Assembly: GCA_018389105.1 (NCBI GenBank) | Contig: JACATO010000921.1 | Location: 343,501 to 407,500 of the forward strand | Length of the DNA: 64,000 nucleotides | DNA from: Nautilus pompilius | Taxonomy: Eukaryota > Mollusca > Cephalopoda > Nautilida > Nautilidae | Reading direction: 5' to 3' | Shown: positions 25,761 through 37,880 of the stretch, in pieces | How positions within the stretch are numbered: position 1 is the stretch's first letter | Layout of the letters: each line of letters begins with the position of its first letter | The notes under the pieces: model-generated | The model's database searches: none | Told to the model about the DNA's origin: nothing | What the model saw: only the letters and a program-made list of their open reading frames with translations | Program-made: the position numbers and the translations under genes

Positions 25761-28700
25761 TGAAACGTTTACAAAAAACTCGCTCAAAGATTATCTGCCA
25801 AAATAATATAAAAGGTAGTAAGAAAGAAACCTGTCAAATACATCCAGACAGAAATAAATAGGCCAGTATAGATACAAACTTATATTAACTGCTATGGAAA
25901 GCAGCTCCGAAAGAAATGTGTCGAGATCGTCATATACAAATTTATTAAGCTACCACAAAGATTTTAATAATTCATTCTTATGAATAGCCAAGGAAAATCT
26001 AAAATAAAGTAATCAACAAAATACAAATTTTTAATGATTCAAAACTGCTATAAACTGGCAATGGATCAGATTTATTATATCTTTCTTTAATCAATTATCT
26101 TAAGTAGATTGATTATCAGAGAAATACTCTTTTTCTTGAAATGTACTACAAATTCATTGTAATAATGTAAACTACTTTAATTAATAAAAAGTTAATACTT
26201 CAGCATGCACGTACATACATCAGTAAGGCAGATCAGTGATTGTTGTTTATATTCACACTGTTATTGAATTCAGATACAAAATAAAAAAGCAATTGTTAGT
26301 TTAAAATAAATGTCATTTATTATTCATTTTTTAATGTGTGAGAATTTTGCTCAAAGATTAATGGAAAGGAAAATGAAAGGTTTCACAGATGTGGAATGAA
26401 AGAAAAACAAAAATTATTTCTGTATATGAACACACACATACGAGGGAAGAGAGAAAATAATGGTACTGGTGATTTTCTTTATCCTTTGAGACTTGATATT
26501 ATAATTGGAATGTTGTGATGTGTTTCAGACTCTGTTTTAAAGTTTAAAGACTATAATGTTGTATAATTTAACTTTACTTTTGTAAATTAAAATCTCTTGA
26601 TTTCATTGAAACATCCATTGTATCAATTTCAAGGGAAGGCATTGTCCTGTCTTCTACATGACATATTATATCGCTTTTAGCATATACAGCTTTACTCATT
26701 GAGATTAAATAGTCTACGGTGTTATAATGGAAAATTTCCGTAAAAAGATTACGCAGTTACTGGTGATCTCATCTTTGTCCAGAGTGGGTAAGAATTTTGT
26801 TTTTGTATATCCACAAATAATATGAACCATTTAAATTTTATAAATAACAACCTGTGGAAAACAAATTATACAATGTCAATCTTAAAATGAAAAGACAAAA
26901 TTACAAATATTGGTACTAACATTTAAAAGCATTATTTGACAGGCTAATAGCCGTTTCATTTTATAACTGTGGTGTAAACTCCACTTATTTTAATAGGTTT
27001 TAAACAGAGCTATTAGATCTTATTTTGTTAGAAATCCATACATTTAACTGTAAAATAATCCTAGCATTCTGTTTTTCACATTAAAGAGATCTTTAGCACG
27101 TTTTGTTGTTCAAAATGAGATAGCACTTTAACCATTTGTTTAGAGCTAACAAGAATCTATAATTACTGAAAACTGACAGGGCCCTTTATGTGAAATATAA
27201 TGGATTGTAACCCTATATATCATTTTTTCTGACTTATCAGCATTATTTAAGCATTCTGTACAATGATTAATGTAGTTCTATAGCAAACTGTCTATTGGTT
27301 TCTATTTTGTTTGAAATTATACATTTCCTTTAATGTCATTATTCTGTGCAGTAAAGGATATAATGTAATCATTTAAGCATTTACTGTTTATGTTTGATTT
27401 ATATATTAAAATAAGGTATTATTCAAAGCAAAAATAAGAAAATTGAACTTAAATTTAAAATGTTGGGCTATGAATAAACTAAGTAAAAACAAATATTAAC
27501 GAAAGCTAAAAGCAGACAATCACAACTATTTTTATCATGTGACTGTAGTTTGAAGTCAACTTACTCAGACTTTTCAAAATATGTTCTATTGTACAAGACT
27601 ATATAATCTATTTATTTAAATATGCATAATTAAACATTTATAAAGTAAAAGTTATTTATTTTTAACAAAACAATATGGTTGAAGTTGTCTCGTGAAAGGT
27701 TGATCTTTATTCCACTTTAATGAATAATCACTTAACATAAGAAAGTAAAGATTTTACCAATTCATGAACAAGTGTTGTTTTCAACTTTAGAATTTTTTAA
27801 TAATTTGATAAACATACATTATACTGCATCATGATATTCAACAGATATTAAGATTTAAAATGTGTGTAACCAGCTATTAATTAATGGCTATCTGAAACAA
27901 AGAGACAAAGATTAAATATACACGTCTTCTTCCAAACATTCACTGTTAGCGCAAGTCTCTCCCTGAGATTTCTAACTCAGGTGGTCTGCATGGTTCAGAG
28001 ATTTATCAACTGTCACGCGAGGTGTGAATATGGGAGTCTTGACGGCATCTTGCTGCAAGGATGTTTACTAATTTTAGAGTAAACAAAAAAAAAACAAAGC
28101 ATTTTTTCTGAATTTCAGCTTTCTGCTTATTTAGAATGAGCTACCTGACTGAAACTAAAATTAAATATAGCATCTATACAATTTTCGGTAACTGGCATTC
28201 ATTATTGGGACAAGAATGTGCTGACTTTTACCAGCTAAATCTTGATGATGATTGTCAGTTATCGTAGAAGACATTTTATATATAACTACTCTTTTGGAAA
28301 CATACTGGCTATTTTAAATGAGACTTTTTTTAAAATTCTGCTCAACAGGCCACCTGATAATTTTGTATGCATTTGTAACTGACTTTTGTAGTAGTATTAG
28401 TTTTGTAGAACTGTGCGCAATATATGTTCCAAGTGAAAGACTTGGCTTTGACACTATTTACGTACTGCATAAAATATTATCACATTTGTGATTCGCTTTG
28501 TAGTACTGTATGCAATGAGTCTGTCGTGTTACCTGGATCAGTTGTTATAGAATAATGAGAAGGGTTTTCTTAATTCCTCTTGATTTTTGTTGGATACATA
28601 ACAATTTTCCAGTTGGTTTCTTTTTAAAGATTATATTGACATAATTGAATTTACAGTCAGTATTGTTCAGATAAGTTATAATAGAAATGGCTAATATTTT

Positions 28701-29124
28701 TAAGTAAAATTCAAAAAATTACTAACCTGCACAATGTCAGAGTGAAAAGATTCTTACCTTGTCGAGATTGTTTTCAGATGTTTGGTCTAAACAAGAAGGA
28801 AAGATGATTTAAAACAAGACCATTTTAATTATTGCTGACATTGATTTTTACATCTAGTTACATTGTCCTTATTAATTTACAGAATATCTATTTTTTTTAA
28901 TTTAATAATGTCTAATATAAAACTTTTTGTAAATCTCATTATGAACATAGTATTAACGAGTATTTTTTTAATTTTGATTTCAGATATTTCAAACAGATTA
29001 TTGTTGATAGTTCTCCTATATAATTTTACAAAATTCAGTTTATATGACTTAGTAGTTTCCTAAGGAGCTAACTATTGCAGAATTATATTGGCTACGAAAT
29101 TCTTCTTTACAACTGTTTTCTGAT

Positions 29125-29178
29125 AAGAACTTTAATACACAAAACAACAACAACAAAAAAAAAGAACTTTAATACACA
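29125..29178 (+). mobile_element. Footprint of a tail-only retro-insertion
   Basis: A 17-bp direct repeat, 'aagaactttaatacaca', occurs at 29125-29141 and again at 29162-29178. Between the copies are 20 bases made only of A and C (CAA repeats then an A run). A target duplication around an A-rich tail is what an extremely 5'-truncated LINE-mobilised insertion leaves behind. Slippage or a local duplication is the alternative. Confidence 0.5.
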
Positions 29179-30120
29179 GGTAGTAAATGAAAGTTGATAT
29201 CTCGTTCATTTCCTTCCAAGATGGTGAGGTTCTTTAACTACTACAGTACGTCAATGAAATCTAAAACAGAATCAATTTAAGCTGGAGAATTTGTGAACAT
29301 TTGCAAAATCACTCTGTATAAATGACTTGACTTGTGATTAAGATTTTTTAATTAAAATCACATTTAAATAGATTTATTAAATGTCTATTTTATTTCTATT
29401 TAAAAACTTTTTAAGTGATATCCTATTATTTACTTTTCAATATCAAAAATATTTCTATACATTAAATATATAATATTAAAACTTCTACAGTAAGTATTAA
29501 CATTTTAAAAAAATAATAATTATTAAAGTTTTATTTTTATATTAATTCTATTTTTTAATATAAAAATATTGTTTATCTGGCCAATGTTTAATAATGCATC
29601 AATATAATGTTAAGAAAGTAAGAGTAAATTACAAGGATGAAAAAATATAGTAGAAGCTACATAAAATTCAGAAAGATATTGTTTACAAAATTCTCTATTA
29701 CATATATAATCTGGTATAATTTATAAGACAAAACCAAAGGTTAAAATTTATTTTACTTGCTAAGTTAGACGTTTTATTTTATATTTAGAAAATTAATATT
29801 AACAACAATGAAGTCAATAGACATTACTGTTTGATACATAATAATTTATTCGAAAAACGAACTTTCTGGTTTGATGTTTTGACAAATATTTTTGACAAAA
29901 ATAATTACTGAACAATGGATATTTATTTTTGCACCATACCATATCTAACTAGTTTGAAAAGTTCTTCCATTTAAAAAACAGAATAATAACTTTTGTTTTC
30001 ATTGCAAAATTTAACAGTTTTCACATGTAACGATGAAAAAACATGATTTCTATGTTTATCAAATAAGTAACATTATTATGTAGACTTATGAAATCGATGT
30101 TAGTGACTAATATTCAATTC

Positions 30121-30300
30121 ACTTCACTTGTCCCAGAACCCATAGGTCATTAAGGCACCTCGAGGTGTGTGTCTAGGGTATTTTACAACCTGGTGGAGCC
30201 TATCTCTCTCCAGGTTGAGAGTCAAAGTAAATGTCAGCATCCAAAGGAGGGCTGTACAGCTGTTTTGGGCTTTTGGCCCTCATCAGCAGCATCTAATATT
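30121..30300. repeat. Unclassified less AT-rich segment, possibly a mobile element fragment
   Basis: The stretch beginning 'tcccagaacccataggtc' is clearly less AT-rich than its surroundings and has no open frame. It contains an imperfect palindrome around 'aacctggtggagcc...ctccaggtt'. It looks like part of a SINE or LINE tail, but no polymerase III boxes or target duplications were found. Confidence 0.3.
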
Positions 30301-30800
30301 ATAAATGTTAAAAACTAAATTAAATAGTCATTTATGAATTATAAATGAATCTACCTCTTCCTGAATTGTTCACCTTTCTTCATTCTCCAAATATTTTAAT
30401 TTTATCCACCTGATCAACAAAAAATTAATAAACTGTTTACCTTTCTATTAAATATATCAGAGGGTGGTAATAAAAATATATTCAAGCAATTATTATATTC
30501 TAAATTTGATTCTGTTGGGTTATAATATTATTTTTAAGTTATCTTGATCTCCACGATATGATTTACTTTATTTTCTTCATCTCGATTCACAAGTTGCGAG
30601 TATCATTACCTATTTGGACACTTTCAAGAAATGCAATCTGGCTTAAACCTCTTAAGAACTTATTTGAGAAGACTTCACTAGAATCTGGTGAAAACTAGAC
30701 TATTAAGTTTTCATTCCGTTATTGATAAATATAAAAGCTTTTCCAGCCCCTATCAGTTGCAAATTGAAACATCTTAACTGAACATTAACAAAACTAAATA

Positions 30801-33633
30801 CAGTGGAACCTCAGTTCACGAACGCTTCTGAGTACAAACAAATCGAGTTACGACCAAAAATTTCATCAAAATTTTGCCTCTGTTCATGAACTCCGTCTCA
30901 GGGTACGACCAGAGTCCCAGGGTCCCAAGCCGCCGCTATCAGCTAAACAAAGGTACGAGCGTGTCGCCCAGGGTAGTGAACCATTGACAAATGCACCATG
31001 GACCAATCAAAATGGACTATTCTTAGAGACGCTGAAATACTATTTTTTGTAAAAATTCAGTAATGTTTGCACATAAATTGGTGTTAATGGAGTTTTTCAG
31101 CCATTTATCTTTAAGAAAAAAATGTCCTTTCCGCCTTTTATCATATAATTGATAAGTTAGTTGCATAATTGAGTTTTAAGCATTTTGGAAAGAACTTCTT
31201 TAAATTCTGCCAAATAGTTTATTTTTTGATAAGATTAAACAGAAAATTACACTTATAGTCTGTTTACTTAATGATGGACTTTCCTATTCCTTAACATGTG
31301 AGTGTATGTGAATGAATTACACCAAAATAAAAATTAGCCACAACTTAGGGACTGTTCTTTCCAGCAATTTCATTGGTCCATGGTGTAACATTCATTTGCC
31401 AATAGAATATCGCCATCACCCAGCATTACATCTCGCGTGAGCGCATCACTCTTGCCTAGTCCTCGGTCCCGAGCAGACGTATGCGCAACAATTGTAACCA
31501 ATGTTGTGGTATTTTCGCATTATTTCTATAATTTACAGTAATAATAATAATTCCAGCATGGCCCCTAAGAAAATGAAGAGCAATAGTGGTGTTGAAGAAA
31601 ATAACCATAGAAGTGAAAGAAAGAAATTATTGAGACGCATGAATGTGGTGTTTGTGTTGGATCTCGAGTCTGAATACAAAATGGCCAAGTCGACAATCTC
31701 AACAATTTTGAAAAATAAAGAGGCCATCAAAGCAGCTAATGTGGCAAAAGGAGTAAGTGTGCTAACTAAGCAAAGGTCTCAAGTGTTACAGGAATTTGAA
31801 AAACTTTTATTAGTGTGGATTAATGAAAATCAGCTGGCCGGTAATGGCGTGAGTGAGCCAAAACTTGTGAAAAGGCGAAACAGTTACACAGTGATTTGCT
31901 GCAGAAAACCCCCAGTACAAGTGCTGAAAGTGAAGATTTCAAAGCAAGTAGCAGGTGGTTTGAGAAATTCCAAAAGAGAAGTGGCATTCACAGTGCAATA
32001 AGGCATGGTGAGGCTGCAAATTCAGACAAGGAAGCTGCAGACACGTTCGCAAGAGAGTTTGGCAAATTTGTGGATGCCGAAGGCTATCTTCCAAATCAAG
32101 TTTTTAACTGTGATGAAACAGGCTTGTTTTGGAAGATGCCGAAGAGAACGTACATCACCCAGAAGGCATTACCAGGGCACAAGCCAATGAAGGACAGGCT
32201 CACCCTTTTGTTGTACACGAATGCAAGTGGGGATTTTAAAGTGAAGCCACTGCTCATCTATCACTCTGAAAACCCACGCATATTCAAAAAGAACAATGTT
32301 ATGAAGAGTAAACTGCCTGTATTGTGGAGAGCAAACACAAAGGCTTGGGTAACAAGGCTCCTCTTCATGGAATGGCTGTAAGGGGTGTTCACACCAAGCG
32401 TGGAACAATACCTGCAGAAGAATCTGCCCCTTAAGTGCCTCCTGGTCATGGACATTGCCCCGGCACACCCACCAGGCTTGGAGGATGAGTTGGATGTCGA
32501 GTTCGACTTTATCAAGGTCAAGTCCCTGCCCCCCAACACAACTCCTCTCCTGCAGCCCATGGACAATCAAGTGATGGCAAATTTTAAGAAACTGTACACG
32601 AAGGCGCTCTTCGCACAGTGCTTTCAGGTTATGAACGACACCGATCTGACCCTGAGAGAATTTTTGGAAAGATCACTTCAATATCCTCCACTGCATAAAC
32701 CTCATTGATAAAGCCTGGAACGACATCACTTACCGGATCTTGAGAGCAGCTTGGAAGAAACTGTGGCCAGATTGTGTCCCTGAAAGGGATTTTGAGGGCT
32801 TTGAGACTGAGGACATAGCAGTAGTGGAGGATGTCATGTCCATGGGCAAGAGCATGGGCATGTACGTCGACTTTTCGGACATGAGGGACGAACTCACGAC
32901 CGACGAACTCATCGGCCTTCAGAGTGAGCAGCGGAAGGCTTTGGTGGAGGAACAGTCATCCAAGGAAGAGGGAGAAAGGGAGGAAGCTACCAGCGAAATT
33001 ATAAGAGACATTTGCGCTAAGTGGGGTGAAGTGCAAGCCTTTGCCGAAAAGTTTCATTCAAACAAAACAGTGGCGAACAGAGCACTAAACATCATGAACG
33101 GCAATGTGGATGTCATATTTTAGGACGATTCTACAGCACAGAAAGAAACAAATATCAGTGGATAGATTTTTTATTAAAACGGGTTCCAAGGATGAACCAG
33201 AGGCCAAGAGAGCAAAACGAGAGAAAACCCCTGAAGGAGAGTTATCCAGTGTTATTATGAAAGAGGGCTCATCTTCCAAACAGTAACTCCTCTCTTCCAT
33301 TCCTTCACAGCAGCAAGTCTCCCTAAGAAAGATACTTGAGCAATATGCCATGTAAAAATTAAGTGTTCTCTGTCTTCTGTGCTGTTTTTTTTTTCATATT
33401 TAGTATTAAATTTAGTATTTTTTTTCATATATTTAAGGCTTTTTTATATTTTGTTTCATATTTTTTACTATAAAAACCTGAAAAAAACATAAATTACATA
33501 GGTTTCGGAGTGGTCGGGAATAGATTAATTCTATTTCAATACAACCTTATGTAAAAAATTGACTATCTATGACCAAATCGGTTTACGAACAGAATTCAGA
33601 AACGAATTAAGTTCATGAACCGAGGTTCCACTT
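30801..33633 (+). mobile_element. Tigger (pogo-type) DNA transposon, inactive
   Basis: The ends read inward as 'CAGTGGAACCTCAGTTCACG' at the left and 'AAGTGGAACCTCGGTTCATG' at the right. TA lies on both sides (30799-30800 and 33634-33635). The size, 2833 bp, and the pattern of terminal sequence resemble Tigger1-type elements. It contains a broken transposase gene on the plus strand. It is not inside GPAA1. Confidence 0.95.
31558..33286 (+). pseudogene. Tigger transposase pseudogene
   Basis: The first ATG reads MAPKKMKS. An N-terminal DNA-binding region (31558 to about 31880) is followed by a frame change into the catalytic DDE_1 region. This shows 'FNCDETGLFWKMP' near 32105-32145, 'CLLVMDIAPAHPPG' near 32435-32475 and 'PPNTTPLLQPMDNQVMANF' near 32530-32585. 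The aspartates are present, but the usual Asn after the second Asp is Ile. A stop lies at 32379-32381 and another frame change near 32680-32720. After another frame change near 33105, the C-terminal frame ends with 'QISVDRFF', a PCNA-interacting (PIP) type motif typical of pogo transposases, and stops at 33284-33286. It cannot make a full-length protein. Confidence 0.93.
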
Positions 33634-36600
33634 TAAAATCTAGTGACCTGCACAATGTCAGTGTGTATTAGTTAAAAATAATAAAAAGAATATATCTAAA
33701 AACATTCTTTCATTGATTGGTAAAGATGTATCAAAGGAAAAACGTCGGTAATGATAAGAACTTGCGAAATAAATATTACGATTAACTATTGTTTTTCCGT
33801 ATTTACATGCATAATTCTTTGAAATATTCCACAAACTGAATAGAAAAATAAAACGAATTGAAAGTTAACACTCCAATTGATCATTTAAAAAATTTAAAAA
33901 ATGATATTATAAATTATGGAAAGTGTGAATTATTTAAAGGTGCTCAAGAGCAGACAGAGAAGTTAGTTACAGGTAGTGTTTTAAGTAATGATTATGATTG
34001 AAAAAATATTTTCTAATTGTTAATCCTAGAAAAACAAAACTATTGGTTATCGAAGTGAAAGGCCAATTTGTGTACAGTGTAGACAATACTGAATTAGATT
34101 TTAGAAGTAATGAAATCTAAAAACAATCTAAATTAAATAAAGATTTTAAAATACATCACTGTATTCATAAACAAACAGGTGTTTTTTAATGTTTTAATAA
34201 AGAAAATCAATATGTAGTTTTAATCCAGTAGCATAACTAAATTAATCAAAGCAATATTTAATTTTGAAATATAGACAGAGAATTAGGTGTAAACAGTTAA
34301 ATTAGTATTCATGAATATATATTTTTAAAAATGTAGAAGTTTATGGCAACAGTTTGATCATGTTGTGTTAAAGTGTTAGTAATTAAATATTATAAAATAG
34401 TCAAATTTAATAATATATTTTTATGAAATTAACCGAAACGTAGACAGGTTAAGTGTATGACATTGGCTGAATTTACTATTACCACTAAACTAGATCTCTT
34501 TATTTGGTTTAGCCAAAACCTTATTTTATCGACATCAGCAAGACCTGTGGCCATTTCAGGATTATAGCTAGTCTCGTGTCTTTTTCAAAATTAATAAAGC
34601 AAGTTTTTTGTTATTCAAAATATCATACATTAAATCAATACAATAAAAACACTTTTTTATAAAGCAATTTTTGCACTCTTTTACAAATATTCAATTTTTC
34701 ATGTTCAAACAAAAATTTTCACTTTCATTCAGATGACAACAATAATACAATGCTCTGTGTAATATGTTATTTATTTTCAATTAAGCATATTTCCTATTTA
34801 TTTCCTTAATGATTTTATTTATAATTTTCTTTTAAAGAAAGATTACACAGTACCATAAACATATTATCATTTTAAAATGCATTTTAATGTTGACATTTAA
34901 ATATTTAAATTTTGTGTAACAGCATGACAGTCCTTTGAGATTTGTCACTCCTTTATAAAAGTTTTTTTGTTAATATGGGTTACGTAGGTTAGACCGCTTC
35001 TTAACTAAATACATCGTAAAAGATTAATATTCATTAATCAAACAGTATTGTTAAACCTGATGAACCAACTCTCCACCTTTTAAAATGCAAATGTTTGAAG
35101 AAGCAGTATGAGGCTTTTTCTACATGTTATAACTAATTAAAATTAACTTGTATAACTCATTATAATATTTTGTGGACACTCCATAAATAATCAATAGAAT
35201 TATTAAAGAAAATCTTTCATCAAAACACTACTATATATTTGTCATTGTCACAATTAGATTAAGAAAATTAATAACACGTGTAAATCAATAGGCTTTGAGA
35301 TTGGATCAAGATTTCAATCAGGAATAATTACTATAAGATAAACCAGAAATTAAAACTACTAAATTTACGTTATACAGTTATTAAACTCACCAAACTAAAC
35401 TGACTTCATACAGAAATGCTTAAACATTGAGTTACTTCATTACTCATATTTGGCTACAGAATTGTTCTTCATTTGTCACCAAGCAGTTTTTTATTGAAAA
35501 TTGATTTATCAAAATCTAGCAAAATTAATTCAATTCATTTTGTCCATTATTTGTATTTAAATTTTTTCATAAAACAAAAGGTAGAATTCGTCAGGTTGGT
35601 TCCATCATAAATATCTTTTGCATAAAAAGAAAGTTTCTGTGCTCTATTTGATATAGCCATTTCTTTTGTACAGCTGTAAAACAGATGACATCTCAAACAT
35701 TCTTAAGTAATAAATTATGTAAATAATTTGCAGAATTTTTAATAAAACTGAAAACAGATTATGATGAGTAAAACATTGTTTACAGTGATTTTATCTAGAT
35801 TTTATATGATCAATATTTAATTGTCAAAAACTTTAAGATAACTGACTATTAACATGTACGACATTTTTCGCGAATCCTCAGAAAATAACTTTTTTGTGAA
35901 TAATCTGGTCATATCCTGAAAAACGTATATTTAAAAATTTTCGATAAATCTTGTTATAAACATAAATGATAGAGAATAAAAATAAAAATACTTAAGCAGT
36001 TAAATAAGATTCAGATATGATTTTTAAAAAATTAGTGTAAATGAATAAAGAATTTTTTAAATAAAAAATTATTTAAAATAAACTCTTACAATTCTAAACT
36101 TTTACTAAAAATTGTGAAACAAATAAGTTTTTTTACATGCTCCACTACACAGCCATACTATATATTGTATATGCAATCAATGTCGTAGATTCATTGAGAT
36201 TTTCTTCACTGATTGTTGTCTTTACGTGTGTATCCAGAGTCATCGTTAATTAAACAATAACATTTTTATTTATATTTTATGAAAATATGCATATATATTA
36301 AAATTAGTAAAAAAATTTACAAACCTTTTGTATTCACTAAGAGGAAAAGGAAACCATCGCATCATAACTTCGAAATGTTTTAAATACGTCTGGCTTAACC
36401 TGAGGATTAACAAAATATGAATAAATACCATGTGGTTGGATTTAAAAATTTTGGTTAAATGAAATGAAAATCAGGTTGAAAATGTAAACCACCAGTTGAT
36501 AAATTGTGTACAACTCCTCGAAAAAATAGTTTTATTTTCTTCACCTCATTTAATGTCTGTTAATATCATTACCTACGTAGACAGATTGATTAAATGACTT

Positions 36601-37129
36601 AAACATCTTGAGAATATTTGTAAAACAAATGAAATGCAGTAAACTGTATGATGACAAAAAGTATCACATAGAAATAAAAAACATAATAGCAAAAAAATTC
36701 TTCCATCAGTAGTAGTAGTTTTGAAAAAAATCAGTAATAGTAGTAACAAAAATATTTTCAAAACAAGAATTTTTTATTGGGGTTTGTGGCTAACAAGATG
36801 TAATTGGTTGTATTTACTATTTTTATCATCATGCTAGATATTTTTGTTTGCTCAGTCAAAAATGTTACTTTATCAGAGTTATAAAAGCTGTACCCAGGTC
36901 AGATTCTAGATACCCTAACCTCTTTTTATAAAATGATGAAACAGATATCTTTTTAAGAATACTATATATTAAATCAAAACATTTAAAACATTTTTCAGTA
37001 CAAAATAAGGAAAAATATTTTCTACTAATTTTAAATATTAATTTTTCTTGTTTGAACAAAACACTACAATTTCAGTCAGATGACAAAACATAATGCCTTT
37101 GTATTATTTATAATTTATTTGTGATAATC
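33634..37129. other. AT-rich intergenic with old dispersed repeats
   Basis: No gene was recognised. Segments at about 34480-34760 and 36780-37090 share several blocks in the same order, including the 'caaacaaaa...tttcattcagatgacaa' block, so they look like two copies of an old repeat. A further weak pair is 30540-30620 and 36530-36600. Confidence 0.4.
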
Positions 37130-37880
37130 ATATTGCAAACATTGCATATCAATTATGTAGGGCCATTTATAGGAGATCTCTTGTAATCATGGATGCTTAT
37201 TCTAAGTGGACAGAATTCCCTGGTGTCAGGAACTACTGAATATCTCAAAAGTTATGGGCAGCCTGTAAAAGGTGCATAAATTAAGTGTTTCACAAGAGTT
37301 AACACTTCTTCTGCCACAAAAATAAGAGCCACATCTGAACCATGCTGCATCATCCAGCATCAATGGACTGCCTAAAAGAGCCAATCAGTCAGGAGAGGTT
37401 CTAAAAATAGAGGAAGTATACAGAGTTCCTTTGTTTTTTATTTAGATACAAACTGATCCCATTACAATAAGGTTTGACATAAGCAGAGATGTTGTTGTAG
37501 AGATAGCCTAGATATACATCTGTATTTGTTGCACCCCAACTTCAATCAAATGTGCAAGAGAAGCAGTGTACACAAAACAAATCATGTCGTCTGTTCACTG
37601 TGACATCATTAATGTTGGTGATAGACACTTCATTGAGTGGAAGAGAAAATCAACCAGTGTCTTTTCAAAACTTGCCTGACAGATGGCAGAGTTGGTCAGG
37701 CAGCATCAACCAACAGGAATATTCTCAACAGAGTGAAATGCCTCCAGTTTTCTTACCAATCAGAATCAGTTTTTCCAAGACCAGTTGCCTCACCAGTACA
37801 ATTTCGTGTCAGCAATACAACACGCAGACAGGTAACTTACGAAGTATTACTTACTGCGGTTTGAGCGTGCACTAACTGTT
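37130..37880 (+). pseudogene. Gypsy-type retrotransposon integrase remnant
   Basis: Broken plus-strand reading frames show the integrase core region 'VGPFIGDLLVIMDAYSKWTE' near 37160-37215, then 'HHPASMDCLKE'-like remains near 37350-37385 where Ty3/Gypsy integrases have the YHPxSNGxxER motif. Further downstream there are traces resembling the C-terminal part of the polyprotein: 'QEKQCTQNKS' from 37555 and 'DRWQSWSGSINQQE' near 37680. Several stops and frame changes are present. No reverse transcriptase or clear long terminal repeats were found nearby, so only the 3' end of pol remains. The limits are approximate. Confidence 0.65.

Larger units (their letters stand above)
24111..30120. other. 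AT-rich intergenic, no gene recognised
   Basis: No exon-like or domain-bearing frame was seen. A less AT-rich patch at about 25440-25760 is listed separately. Another patch at about 27930-28075 has more balanced composition but no recognisable identity. A short insertion footprint at 29125-29178 is listed separately. Confidence 0.45.
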
